Assembly (NCBI GenBank): GCA_016278615.1 | Contig: JADQBM010000002.1 | Span: 1-48,980 of the forward strand | Direction of reading: 5' to 3' | Source of the DNA: Clostridia bacterium | GTDB taxonomy: Bacteria > Bacillota > Clostridia > Peptostreptococcales > JAAYPU01 | Length of the DNA stretch: 48,980 bases | In this document: positions 24,996 through 33,423 of the stretch, one piece after another | How positions within the stretch are numbered: position 1 is the stretch's first letter | How the letters are laid out: each line of letters begins with the position of its first letter | Made by a program: the position numbers and the translations under genes | Notes under the pieces: generated by a model | The model's database searches: none | The model's input: only the letters and a program-made list of their open reading frames with translations | Told to the model about the DNA's origin: nothing

Positions 24996-26567
24996 TTACC
25001 CCTCATCCTTCAATATCCAAGTTTTTACAATATCCGCTACTTTATCTGGCGATTCATTGGCATATTCTTTAACCTCAATCTCTGATCCCTGCACCTCGTT
25101 ATAAGTCAACTTCGATGATACATCCTGAATCATTTCCTCTATGGGCATAGGGTGAACGTCTCTCATAGATTCATCATTTTCTTTTGAAAATCTTCTGATT
25201 CTTAATAAAACAATAATTAAAAAAATCAGAAAGAACAAAGATCCGACTCCCATGCCAACATACTTAAATATGGCCTGTTTTTTCATTTCAGCAAGATAAG
25301 CCGCTTCTGCTGCATCCATTTCTTTTTTTAACTCTACTTCAGAGGTTCTGTCAAATACCAGTCCTTCAACATTGATAATATCGCCCCTTAAGGTATCTAA
25401 ACCCACTGCCCCTATCACAATATTTTCGATGGCTTCTTTTCTCTCAGCTGATAAGTCGCCATCATAAATAACTGAAGTCGTGAGTCTCACGATTTCCCCA
25501 GGTGCTTTAATGGTATGCACTTGCGTTTCATCGATTTCATAATTACGAATATTTTGATAGTCATTTAGACCAGGCGATTGTGCAATTTGTTCTGTATTCT
25601 CACCATAATACTGAATGTTGTTATCTATGGGACTCAAACTTAAGTCCTGTTCCTGACCACTTTCTATATGAATACTTTCCTCAATGCTTCTTAAGGCAAG
25701 CTGATCTCCATATGAAATGATGGTTTTTTCTTCTGTATCAAAATTCATATCTGCATTTATTTTGACAACCACTTTCCCACTTCCAAGAGCTGTTTCCAGC
25801 ATCTCCTGAATATCTTTAGCTAACTTATTTTCAAAATTTTGCTTTAAACTTAAGCGATTACCTGTCTCTTGAGCACTGCTTAAGTCATTGCTCTCATCAA
25901 GCCCTAAGCTTAAATAATTTAACTCTGTATCGATAACCTGAACATTCTCAGGGGGAATACCTTTTACCGCACCGGATACTAAGGCAATAATTCCTCGTAC
26001 TTGCTGGGGATTCATTTTTTTAAAGGCATTTAGCCTTAAGAGTACTGAAGCGCTTCCAGACTTCTCTTCACTTGCAAACAATGATTCTACTGGCATGGAA
26101 AGAATCACTGTAGCAAAATTAACTTCCTCTAAAGACATAATGGCACGTTGCAACTCTCCCTGTACAGCACGCTGATACATAATCTCCCGTTCTTCATTGG
26201 TCAATGTAAAGCTTGTGCTATCAAACAACTCGAATCCCTTTCCATTGGAAGGAAGTGCCTCATTATTTGCAAGATCAATACGCAAACGATCTACTCGTTC
26301 TTCAGGAACGGATATGGTTGTCCCGCCTAATTCTATCTTATAATCAGTAACACCCATTTCATCTAGTTTTTGTACCACCTTTGCAGAATCAGCGATGCTT
26401 AGGTCTGTAAAAAGAGGAACAACTGTAACTTTTCCAAAAACAAAATAATACATGGCTAACGAGACAATAAAAGCTACGCCTACGCTAATAAGTGCGAGTC
26501 GTTTACCACTTGTCATATTGCTCCATGTAGTATGTAATCTTTCCATAAAATCTTTAAGCCATTGCAT
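24996..26567 (-). CDS. fliF: FliF, MS-ring protein
   Basis: A 523-residue membrane ring protein with two spans (about 24-45 and 445-466), ring-building motifs in between (YKIELGGTTISVPEERVDRLRIDLA, RAVQGELQRAI), and a C-terminal tail for FliG binding (YANESPDKVADIVKTWI). It is the base on which the motor and export gate form. The length is normal. Confidence 0.96.
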   Translation of the reverse strand: MQWLKDFMERLHTTWSNMTSGKRLALISVGVAFIVSLAMYYFVFGKVTVVPLFTDLSIADSAKVVQKLDEMGVTDYKIELGGTTISVPEERVDRLRIDLANNEALPSNGKGFELFDSTSFTLTNEEREIMYQRAVQGELQRAIMSLEEVNFATVILSMPVESLFASEEKSGSASVLLRLNAFKKMNPQQVRGIIALVSGAVKGIPPENVQVIDTELNYLSLGLDESNDLSSAQETGNRLSLKQNFENKLAKDIQEMLETALGSGKVVVKINADMNFDTEEKTIISYGDQLALRSIEESIHIESGQEQDLSLSPIDNNIQYYGENTEQIAQSPGLNDYQNIRNYEIDETQVHTIKAPGEIVRLTTSVIYDGDLSAERKEAIENIVIGAVGLDTLRGDIINVEGLVFDRTSEVELKKEMDAAEAAYLAEMKKQAIFKYVGMGVGSLFFLIFLIIVLLRIRRFSKENDESMRDVHPMPIEEMIQDVSSKLTYNEVQGSEIEVKEYANESPDKVADIVKTWILKDEG

Positions 26568-26667
26568 AATATAGTAGACTCCTTATATTCTTCTTATAAA
26601 ACATCCCAATCATTATCATTTTTATGGAAAAAATATTCATTTGCTGCCTTAATATCATGGAAGTATT

Positions 26668-26970
26668 TTATATCTGAACTTTCATAATTTCCTGATAAGC
26701 CTCTACCATTTTATTTCTCACCTTGACCGCTAACTCCAGGGACAATATTGCTTCTTCTGTCTTCAGCAAAACCTCATGAATGTTTTCAGCTTCACCTGTA
26801 ATAAGCTGCTGAGTCCCCTTATCAGCTTCTATCTGAAGATTATTTAAATCATTTAATTTCTTTTCAAAATTTTCTTTAAGAGATATTTCATTACTGTTTG
26901 TTTCATGCTTTCGTGATAACTCATTATGATCCCTAAATGTCAGGCCTTCTATTGAATTTATCCCACTCAT
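26668..26970 (-). CDS. fliE: FliE, rod-MS-ring junction protein
   Basis: A 100-residue FliE. The C-terminal half has IHEVLLKTEEAILSLELAVKVRNKMVEAYQEIMKVQI, the conserved part that links the MS-ring and rod. It lies between flgC and fliF. The 100 bp downstream hold only a weak frame. Confidence 0.93.
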   Translation of the reverse strand: MSGINSIEGLTFRDHNELSRKHETNSNEISLKENFEKKLNDLNNLQIEADKGTQQLITGEAENIHEVLLKTEEAILSLELAVKVRNKMVEAYQEIMKVQI

Positions 26971-26980
26971 TTATTTTCTC

Positions 26981-27415
26981 CTATCTACCGATTTCCAAAG
27001 CTTTTAAAAACATTGCCTTTGTTGCATTCAAAGCTGTCACATTCGCTTCATAGGCACGGGTCGCAGCAATCATATCCACCATTTCATTCATGATATTAAC
27101 ATTGGGCATTTCAACATATCCTTCTTCATTAGCGTCGGGATGCGTTGGATCATAGGCCAGTTTGAAAGGGGTGTCATCTTCTATAATAGAATCAACCTTA
27201 ACGCCTTTGGAAACGATTTCTGATCTCTTTGATGAACGATTGATTTCTTTTTCAAGATTTTCTCTGAATACAGCTATTTTTCTTCTATAAGGCCCGCCTT
27301 CTTCTGTACGAGTAGTGGTAGCATTGGCAATATTAGATGCGATGGTGTCCATTCTCAGCTTTTCACCAGTTAATCCGCTGGCGCTAATTTTGAAAGTATT
27401 GAAAATTTGCATCAT
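26981..27415 (-). CDS. flgC: FlgC, proximal rod protein
   Basis: A 144-residue rod protein: MQIFNTFKISASGLTGEKLRMD and SNIANATTTRTEEGGPYRRK at the start, VNIMNEMVDMIAATRAYEANV at the end. It overlaps the flgB stop by a base pattern of the TAATG kind. An AAGGGAG site favours the first of two adjacent ATGs. Confidence 0.95.
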   Translation of the reverse strand: MMQIFNTFKISASGLTGEKLRMDTIASNIANATTTRTEEGGPYRRKIAVFRENLEKEINRSSKRSEIVSKGVKVDSIIEDDTPFKLAYDPTHPDANEEGYVEMPNVNIMNEMVDMIAATRAYEANVTALNATKAMFLKALEIGR

Positions 27416-27822
27416 TATCGACTCCCTTCACTGATTACATGACGAAGTACTGATATCTTTTTGCTTGCCTGCTGTATCAATGTATTGTACAAAAGTTGAT
27501 TTGCAGCAAGATTTGCATTTTCCATATCAATATCTACATTATTACCATCCAGTCTCATGCTGGTTGTCTCATCTTTTACCATTTTTGGAATAACGTCATC
27601 TAAGGATTTAGGTGCTTGGATATGACTGCTATGAGTTGTATGTAATTTATTTTTTAAGCCGTTCATTGCATTTTTTAACTCTTCCTCAAACAACACGCGA
27701 TTTGCTTTGTAGTTTCTTGTATTTACATTTGCTATATTGTTGGAAATCGCTTCATTTCTATATACAGCGGCATTTAAAGCTTTGTTAACTAATTGCATGG
27801 TTTGGTCATTAATTGTACTCAT
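27415..27822 (-). CDS. flgB: FlgB, proximal rod protein
   Basis: A 135-residue rod protein with NEAISNNIANVNTRNYKANRV and the C-terminal MENANLAANQLLYNTLIQQASKKIS. It is the first gene of the hook-basal-body operon. I start at the ATG six bases after GGGGGG. A TTG six codons further upstream is open but lacks a ribosome site. Confidence 0.94.
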   Translation of the reverse strand: MSTINDQTMQLVNKALNAAVYRNEAISNNIANVNTRNYKANRVLFEEELKNAMNGLKNKLHTTHSSHIQAPKSLDDVIPKMVKDETTSMRLDGNNVDIDMENANLAANQLLYNTLIQQASKKISVLRHVISEGSR

Positions 27823-27880
27823 GTTATTCCCCCCTGACAAATTATTAATAAATCCCTCTTATGCCTTTATTTATAGTTTT

Positions 27881-27891
27881 AGTATATCGGT
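27881..27891 (-). promoter_or_regulatory. candidate promoter -10 region of the flgB operon
   Basis: On the minus strand ACCGATATACT contains both a sigma-D-type ACCGATAT and a sigma-A-type TATACT. No good -35 lies 15-18 bases upstream, where the terminator's T tract stands. It is about 60 bases before the flgB start. Which sigma factor uses it is open. Confidence 0.45.
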
Positions 27892-27895
27892 TTAC

Positions 27896-27930
27896 GAAAA
27901 AAATGCAAGCAAAAATGACATTTGCTTGCA
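27896..27930 (-). terminator. Rho-independent terminator after fliS
   Basis: A perfect 11-bp stem (ATGCAAGCAAA / TTTGCTTGCAT) with a seven-base loop is followed by a T tract on the minus strand. It ends the fliD-fliS transcript before the flgB promoter region. Confidence 0.85.
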
Positions 27931-27971
27931 TAACCTTTTATTTTTTTACAAATTTTTTAACTAATTTTGTC

Positions 27972-28340
27972 TTAATTTATGATGGATTCCCAGGAGCTTT
28001 TCAAATCTTCTAAAATTTCCTGCACATCTGCAACTTTTTGTTTATCATTTTGAATATTTGCTAGGGTCAATTCTTTTTCCATATAGGCATATAAAGCGCC
28101 TAATTCCTCAGAAAAATCCACATCTCTATTAAGGGTAAATGCCAACTCTTTTATTATTCTCTTTGCTTTAAATAGATTATTATGTCTCTTTTCTATATTG
28201 CTTTCTTCAATAGCCATCTCAGCTAACCTACAAAATTTAATAGCACCTTCATAAAGCATTAGTAAGAGCTTTCCGGGAGATGCTGTGTTCACATTGTTTT
28301 TTCGATATGTATCGAATGGGCTTGATGCATTGGCATACAT
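27972..28340 (-). CDS. fliS: FliS, flagellin export chaperone
   Basis: A 122-residue helical chaperone that binds the flagellin C-terminus and keeps it from polymerising in the cytoplasm. It shows the family start (NASSPFDTYRKNNVNTASPGKLLLMLYEGAIKF) and SWESII at the end. I start at ATG nine bases after AAGGAG. A TTG three codons upstream touches that site and is less likely. Confidence 0.95.
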   Translation of the reverse strand: MYANASSPFDTYRKNNVNTASPGKLLLMLYEGAIKFCRLAEMAIEESNIEKRHNNLFKAKRIIKELAFTLNRDVDFSEELGALYAYMEKELTLANIQNDKQKVADVQEILEDLKSSWESIIN

Positions 28341-28353
28341 AAAACTCAACTCC

Positions 28354-28722
28354 TTATCTTTTCGTATCTACAATAATACCTGACAAATTCTGCAATCGAT
28401 CCAATAACTCTTCTATATCTTCTTCTCCAAATGTCTTGATACACATATCTGTATGTGCATCAAATACTTTAATGAGTAGTTGATCTCTTTCCTTTTCAAA
28501 GACAAAGAAAATGTCAAGACGGTTTTCTTTTGCTAAATCATTTAGCTGTTGAATTTTTTCTTTAAACTTCTTTTTACTTTTTCCTTTATTCCTTGATTCC
28601 TCTTGATTTTGATCCTCTTCATGAATGGGTACATCATCTTTTTTATGGACAACCCCTGTAGCTGTTACTTTTTGGATGCTTTTTATAATCTGAGGATCCA
28701 TCCTATTTAAAAAGAAATCCAT
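28354..28722 (-). CDS. FlaG-like protein, second copy
   Basis: A 122-residue protein whose C-terminal half resembles FlaG/YvyC (IFFVFEKERDQLLIKVFDAHTDMCIKTFGEEDIEELLDRLQNLSGIIVDTK). The N-terminal half is charged, rich in K and E, and unlike FlaG. It is weaker than the upstream copy: the usual KEVPPE is replaced by KTFGEE. The role of FlaG proteins is poorly known (filament length in some species). It is separated from the first copy by a heptamer array. Confidence 0.7.
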   Translation of the reverse strand: MDFFLNRMDPQIIKSIQKVTATGVVHKKDDVPIHEEDQNQEESRNKGKSKKKFKEKIQQLNDLAKENRLDIFFVFEKERDQLLIKVFDAHTDMCIKTFGEEDIEELLDRLQNLSGIIVDTKR

Positions 28723-28763
28723 TTTATCACCTCAAACTATGAATAAAGATTTTGTTTTCAAAA

Positions 28764-28806
28764 TCATCCTTCATCCTTCATTCTTCATTATTCATTATTA
28801 ATTATT
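28764..28806. repeat. degenerate heptanucleotide array between the two flaG-like genes
   Basis: CATCCTT, CATCCTT, CATTCTT, CATTATT, CATTATT, AATTATT units stand in a row. It is the same type of 7-bp array as at 2514-2534. A GATTTTG-TTTT-CAAAATC hairpin precedes it at 28748-28765. Confidence 0.65.
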
Positions 28807-28815
28807 AATTTTTTC

Positions 28816-29241
28816 TCATGCTTTTTCATCTATGATAATTCCTGCCAGTTCCATTAAACCTGCCACAGCATTCAAGAGTTTTTCGGGAGGAACTTCTTTT
28901 ATAACTCTATCTGTTTTATTATCAATTACCTTTACCATAACACGCCCTGTTTTGTCATGCACCTCAAATTGAAAATGGCTGTCAACGCCAAAAAGTATCT
29001 CGTTTGCCACATCCACAACTTCTGAAAATGACTCTTTTCCTTCCTGAGTCTTCAACATACGAGACAAATCTTCTTCTTTAAATAGTTTTTGAGACTCATT
29101 TATGGAACGAACCGATATGTTAATATCATCTTTTGAAACACCCGTCAATCCTGTGCTCTTAAACTCATTGGTTTTTGTCAAAGAATTGGTCGTTCCCTTA
29201 TCATAGGAAACCGACTCATTTAATGCAATGTTTCTACTCAT
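28816..29241 (-). CDS. flaG: FlaG (YvyC-like) protein
   Basis: A 141-residue protein with a low-complexity N-terminal half and a conserved FlaG domain at the end (FQFEVHDKTGRVMVKVIDNK, VIKEVPPEKLLNAVAGLMELAGIIIDEK). FlaG proteins affect filament length or stability. I start at the second ATG because AAGGAG has better spacing there. The neighbours fliD and a chaperone gene fit. Confidence 0.85.
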   Translation of the reverse strand: MSRNIALNESVSYDKGTTNSLTKTNEFKSTGLTGVSKDDINISVRSINESQKLFKEEDLSRMLKTQEGKESFSEVVDVANEILFGVDSHFQFEVHDKTGRVMVKVIDNKTDRVIKEVPPEKLLNAVAGLMELAGIIIDEKA

Positions 29242-29265
29242 CCCCATCTCTCCTTAACCTTATAC

Positions 29266-29706
29266 TCATTTATACTTATCAATGTGTTTTCCGCTGTCCC
29301 TAGCCTTTTGCTTCTTATAGTATGTGCTATTGACTCTCTTTTTTAATTGAACTTCTTTTAGTTCATCTTTAAGGGTTTTCATTGCATTGCGAATCTCATT
29401 TATGTTATTTTGTTCAATCTCCATAATTTTCTCAGCAATATGCTTAATATCCTTGTCCATCAACTCTACTTCTTGACCTTCAATTCCTTGGTTTTTATTT
29501 TCCAATGCAATGGTTTTGCGAATCAGATGGTCTAGACTGTCAATTTTATCAATTCGATCTTGCTTTGCATTAATGGCATTATGAAGCCGAGTCCAGTTAC
29601 GTTCTTCAATCCAGCGTGTTTGCTTCATGGTCATTTCCAACAACTCGTTAAGCAATTTTTTTTTCTCCATAAACAATCTCTCTATACGAGGCTTGCTATC
29701 TTTCAT
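29266..29706 (-). CDS. FliT/FlgN-type export chaperone-like protein
   Basis: A 146-residue all-helical charged protein (MEKKKLLNELLEMTMKQTRWIEERNW, then LHNAINAKQDRIDKIDSLD). The pattern is that of FlgN/FliT chaperones, which hold HAP proteins or FliD for export. It directly follows fliD, which favours a FliD chaperone role. The C-terminus is basic (TYYKKQKARDSGKHIDKYK). Assignment between FliT and FlgN is not safe by eye. Confidence 0.65.
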   Translation of the reverse strand: MKDSKPRIERLFMEKKKLLNELLEMTMKQTRWIEERNWTRLHNAINAKQDRIDKIDSLDHLIRKTIALENKNQGIEGQEVELMDKDIKHIAEKIMEIEQNNINEIRNAMKTLKDELKEVQLKKRVNSTYYKKQKARDSGKHIDKYK

Positions 29707-29721
29707 TTTCCAATCCTCTCA

Positions 29722-31533
29722 TTAACCTGTAAACCAACCTGAAATATAGCTAGACATGGAATTCATCTCTAAGATAGCGGATTCCATAGCAGAAAACTGC
29801 TGATAGTATTTGTTTTCTGCTTCTTCAAGCTTTTCAAGTAATGTATCCACTTGGTCTTCTAAACTATTGATTCTTTTACTTAGAGTGTTTTCTTTTTCTG
29901 TTGTAGTACCTTCCATTCCCGCTTTTTTCAAAAGAGCACCTTTATTGGATCCAGTAGTTTCAACATATTTATCTAAAATGGAATCCATCGTAACCCCTAA
30001 ACCGGATTCTGAGTCAGTAAATAATTTCTTCACGCCATCTGGATTAGATTCAATTGCTTCTATTAATCTGTCTTTATCCACAACCAACTGGCCTCCATTG
30101 GTATGATCTTTAGAAGTAGTAATACCTAAATCCATAAGGTTAATTCCCAAAGTACTACTGGTTGCAAAAAGAGAGCCTCTTAACTCTGTCATAAGTCCAT
30201 TTAATAGAGAATCATTTCTAAGCAACCCAACCTTTGCCTTCTCTTCCCAAATCTCTATTTCCTCATCCGTCATCTCTTCTTTTTGAGCATCTGTTAAAGG
30301 TCCATAATCTCGGTCTCGTTCTTCTTTGACTAAATTATTTATATTATTTATTAATTTATTATACTGATCCACAAAATTCAGTATTCTTTCTTCCGTATCT
30401 GTTGTATCTGTTTTAACAGTAACCGTGATTTCAGAGGTTGTGTTTTCATTGAGTTCATATTGTACGCCATCAATGGTAAAAGAGTTACTGCTTCGAGTCG
30501 TCGTGACACCATCCAGTGTAAAAGTAGCATCCGCTCCAGTTTGAGCATGTCCAGTATCGCTACTAAAATCAATCCCTATTCCCGAAGATAAAAAAGTCCC
30601 TGTTAGATCTTCAAATTGAATTTGATTATTAGCCCCTTCACTATCGGAAACTAATTTGAAAGTATTGGTAAGTTCGCTGTAACTAAGAGTTACATTGGCT
30701 TTTATGCTACTATTGACTTCATACATGAGATTCTGTACTGTGTCACCGGTTTTATCAAAAGTAAAGGTTTCTCCATTAATGCTAAAGCTTATGGCATCGC
30801 CCCCACCGAAAATATCGTTGGCAAAATTAGCGTCCCCAAGAGTTGCTGATTTGTTTAGAACATTTTTATCTCCTGAGGAAAATCCCAGAGAGGTTAATAC
30901 GGTATCTCCTTCATTTGTATCAAAAACTTTAAAGACATGCCCTGAGGATTCAAAGGACAGTTCGCTTCCCGCTGTTCCTACTGTGACGATTCCTGCCCCA
31001 AAAGCTGCATCAATTTTACTCTGTAAATCACTTGTTAAATCACCTATGATTCCGTATCCACCCTCTAATGTGATGGTCTTTTTCGTCCCATCTAAGATTA
31101 CATCAATGGTATCGCCGCTATTAATATCCCCCAGCGACAAACCCGATCCTTCCATGGAAGCAATATCACTGCCTGTCCATATATCATTTAACGCTTTAGT
31201 GACGTTGCTGATGGTGTGCGTCCCTGCTGTAGCAGAATTGGTGGCAGAAGCTGTTACTGCAGAGGCAGTCGAACCACTTATGGTGGCCTCTGCTGAAAGT
31301 GAGTTAAATGCACGACTATTCATTAAATAGGTATCTTGATTGAGATCGTCAAAAAATGTATCTTGAAAGCTGGTAATTTCACTGATAATTTCTCTATAGG
31401 CTTCTTGCTGCCATTGGAGAGTTTTTAAACTTTTCTCCGCTTCATCTACCTTTGTTTGCTTTGTTGTTAACATCCCTTTAACCATACTGTCAATATCCAT
31501 GCCTGAAGCCAGTCCTGTTAGTCTTGCAGTCAT
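29722..31533 (-). CDS. fliD: FliD, filament cap protein
   Basis: A 603-residue cap protein. The N-terminus RLTGLASGMDIDSMVKGMLTTK and the C-terminal coiled-coil pair (LSKRINSLEDQVDTLLEKLEEAENKYYQQFSAMESAI) are the FliD_N and FliD_C markers. The variable middle is rich in S, T and G. It caps the filament and guides flagellin folding. It has its own sigma-D promoter and heads the late operon fliD-fliT-flaG-fliS. Confidence 0.95.
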   Translation of the reverse strand: MTARLTGLASGMDIDSMVKGMLTTKQTKVDEAEKSLKTLQWQQEAYREIISEITSFQDTFFDDLNQDTYLMNSRAFNSLSAEATISGSTASAVTASATNSATAGTHTISNVTKALNDIWTGSDIASMEGSGLSLGDINSGDTIDVILDGTKKTITLEGGYGIIGDLTSDLQSKIDAAFGAGIVTVGTAGSELSFESSGHVFKVFDTNEGDTVLTSLGFSSGDKNVLNKSATLGDANFANDIFGGGDAISFSINGETFTFDKTGDTVQNLMYEVNSSIKANVTLSYSELTNTFKLVSDSEGANNQIQFEDLTGTFLSSGIGIDFSSDTGHAQTGADATFTLDGVTTTRSSNSFTIDGVQYELNENTTSEITVTVKTDTTDTEERILNFVDQYNKLINNINNLVKEERDRDYGPLTDAQKEEMTDEEIEIWEEKAKVGLLRNDSLLNGLMTELRGSLFATSSTLGINLMDLGITTSKDHTNGGQLVVDKDRLIEAIESNPDGVKKLFTDSESGLGVTMDSILDKYVETTGSNKGALLKKAGMEGTTTEKENTLSKRINSLEDQVDTLLEKLEEAENKYYQQFSAMESAILEMNSMSSYISGWFTG

Positions 31534-31600
31534 TTCATCACCTTCTTACTAAAATTTATATAAAAATTACAAAATCAAATATATTTTAACTTATTATTTA

Positions 31601-31627
31601 TTATCGGATGTTTATTTGATTTTTTTA
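31601..31627 (-). promoter_or_regulatory. sigma-D promoter of the fliD operon
   Basis: On the minus strand TAAA, a spacer of exactly 15, and TCCGATAA stand about 70 bases before the fliD start. This is close to the sigma-28 consensus TAAA-N15-GCCGATAT. Confidence 0.8.
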
Positions 31628-31756
31628 GTTTTTTTGATTTGTTAAACGTATAAATTTTGAAATGATAGCTTTTTAATGTGAATATAGTAGCAGAACTGCA
31701 TTTTGACAGATAATATAAATGAATCCTCTTCTAGTCCCATGTAATATAAAAATACA

Positions 31757-31778
31757 AGGGTTTAAAAAATTAACCCCT
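31757..31778 (-). terminator. weak candidate terminator after the glycan island
   Basis: GGGTTAA and TTAAACCC pair imperfectly around a short loop and are followed by TTGTATTTTTAT on the minus strand. It lies about 95 bases after the last island gene. The rest of the 339-bp gap 31534-31872 is AT-rich and holds the fliD promoter; I see no gene in it. Confidence 0.4.
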
Positions 31779-31872
31779 GCAATCCTCATTTTTGATCCTA
31801 TTTTTACATCTCTATAATAGGAATTTTACATCTGTTACTAAAACCGAATTTAGTATTTTAAAGGCGCTCTAA

Positions 31873-33411
31873 CTATTCGTGATCGCTCTTTATCTTATCC
31901 AAGCATTTATACACATGGGCTTTATTCTGGCTCTCAATATTCTCTGCGATTCTAACCCATAGTTCTAAGTCCGGATTTTGTATAACATCATCCAATTTGC
32001 CATCCATAAAAACTGTCTTGTCCTCATCCCACAAACCAAAAAACTCATCTGCTGAATTGCAGGCAGATATACCATCATAACCGGCAATTTTTAAAGCCTT
32101 GGCTCTTGTATTGAATAGAACCATTTTATCTTTTAATTCAGAAATGCTAAATCTATATAATACGCCTGGGTTTAGTATTATTGTCTTAAAGCGCTCTAAT
32201 AACTCGACGCACAATTTTGTATCTTCATCTATGAGGCAAACCCAATCCTTGGCACTCGATAGTTTAATTGCTTTGTTTAATGTCCTTCCCCACTGGTTCA
32301 TGGTTGTTGAAGTTGTATATATATTTGATTTGCTTGATACTGTTTTTATAAAGTCATTATAAATATAACTTTCTGATGCTAGAACCACTGAATTAAAAGC
32401 TTTAGTATAACTGTCTATCTTGTTTTCTAGTATTTCCTTTGAGTTACAGAAAATCACTGCATCAATAGTTTTAGGATTAAGCACTGTATTTAATCTTGAT
32501 ATCCTTTCTTGAAAATCAGGGAGGTAACGATTAATTGTATCCGGCATTTCTTCACCAGTGCTCTGCAAATTTTTTATACTCAAAATATTAACTTTATTTC
32601 TTTTTTGCTTCGGACTTCCTACTTCTTTAAGTTTTTCAAAAAGAGTTTTGGAAACATCATCTATTTCTTCATATGAGAAGCGTCCTTTGTTTAGTAATGC
32701 ACCTCCACATAGTTCACACCAATTCAGTTGATCTCCGAAGTCTTTTGGATCACGCTTCCACCACCCTGGCTCAATAGGCCAGCCCCCTGGACCATCAAAA
32801 AGCATATCCAAAGCGCCTGCAATTTCACAAAAGAAAGCACCCTTTGGTGTAATTGTTGCACTCCACATGTTTTGAAACCAACATTTATCTCGGATTTCTA
32901 TCCATTTATCATCTGAAACACCTACATCTTTTCTACTGATAAGTAGAGGTTGGTGTCGTGAAGGGTTCTGATGATCATTAATGCATTGATAACTAAACAC
33001 ATCTTGAATTAGTTCGAAGTGCTCATAATAATTATTACAAAGAGATGTCCATAATCCGGGCCCTTTTCTGTCGTTTAAAGTTTCGTCTAAGTAAAAATTT
33101 CTGTCTCTAATGTACTTTATGAAGTTCCTTATAGGTTTTGTTATAGGAGGCAACTTAACCTTTGAAGGGTATTGTTCCCCTATATATTGTACAAAGCGTT
33201 GAAACTGGGGATGTATTGTCGGTTCACCTCCCATTATGCCAATTGTTCTATCGAAATCCTTTAATGAATCCACCGCACGCGTAAAGGTCTCCCAATCCAT
33301 GAAAAACGGCTTTTTATGATGTCCACAAAAACGCGTACAATTGGAACATTGATTGATACATGCATTGGTTATATCTATTTGTATGATTCTCATATCCTTG
33401 GGTGACTTCAT
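31873..33411 (-). CDS. radical SAM protein with C-terminal glycosyltransferase-like domain
   Basis: A 512-residue two-part protein. Residues 1 to about 260 are a radical SAM enzyme: the Fe-S motif is C18-x3-C22-x2-C25 and GGEPTIHPQF stands at 61-70. Later Cys (FFCEIAG near 195, WCELCGG near 232-235) may bind a second cluster. Residues about 310-510 look like a GT-A fold: DAVIFCNS, GRTLNKAIKL and WVCLIDEDTKL with D395-E396-D397. A radical SAM/GT fusion is unusual, and its reaction is unknown. It is the last gene of the island, which points to a modified sugar or peptide on flagellin. Confidence 0.75.
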   Translation of the reverse strand: MKSPKDMRIIQIDITNACINQCSNCTRFCGHHKKPFFMDWETFTRAVDSLKDFDRTIGIMGGEPTIHPQFQRFVQYIGEQYPSKVKLPPITKPIRNFIKYIRDRNFYLDETLNDRKGPGLWTSLCNNYYEHFELIQDVFSYQCINDHQNPSRHQPLLISRKDVGVSDDKWIEIRDKCWFQNMWSATITPKGAFFCEIAGALDMLFDGPGGWPIEPGWWKRDPKDFGDQLNWCELCGGALLNKGRFSYEEIDDVSKTLFEKLKEVGSPKQKRNKVNILSIKNLQSTGEEMPDTINRYLPDFQERISRLNTVLNPKTIDAVIFCNSKEILENKIDSYTKAFNSVVLASESYIYNDFIKTVSSKSNIYTTSTTMNQWGRTLNKAIKLSSAKDWVCLIDEDTKLCVELLERFKTIILNPGVLYRFSISELKDKMVLFNTRAKALKIAGYDGISACNSADEFFGLWDEDKTVFMDGKLDDVIQNPDLELWVRIAENIESQNKAHVYKCLDKIKSDHE

Positions 33412-33423
33412 AATAGCTCCTCC

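Noticed and set aside
26554-26658. 34-codon frame between fliE and fliF on the minus strand
   Set aside because: Methionine- and isoleucine-rich without a ribosome site, and it overlaps the fliF start. Probably chance in AT-rich spacer.
27881-27910. Full sigma-D promoter for flgB
   Set aside because: The -10 (ACCGATAT) fits, but no TAAA lies 15 bases upstream; the position is in the terminator. Reported only as a candidate -10 region.
28764-28806. Possible CRISPR-like repeat array
   Set aside because: Unit length is only 7 bp with no spacers and no cas genes; it is a heptanucleotide repeat.
30695-31330. Long open frame (211 codons) on the plus strand inside fliD
   Set aside because: It is the reverse complement of the Ser/Thr/Gly-rich middle of fliD, has no ribosome site and no domain; fliD on the other strand is certain.
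31873-33411. Peptide-modifying (RiPP) operon around the radical SAM genes
   Set aside because: No small precursor gene with a leader, no RRE-type protein, no peptidase or ABC exporter is near; sugar enzymes surround both radical SAM genes.
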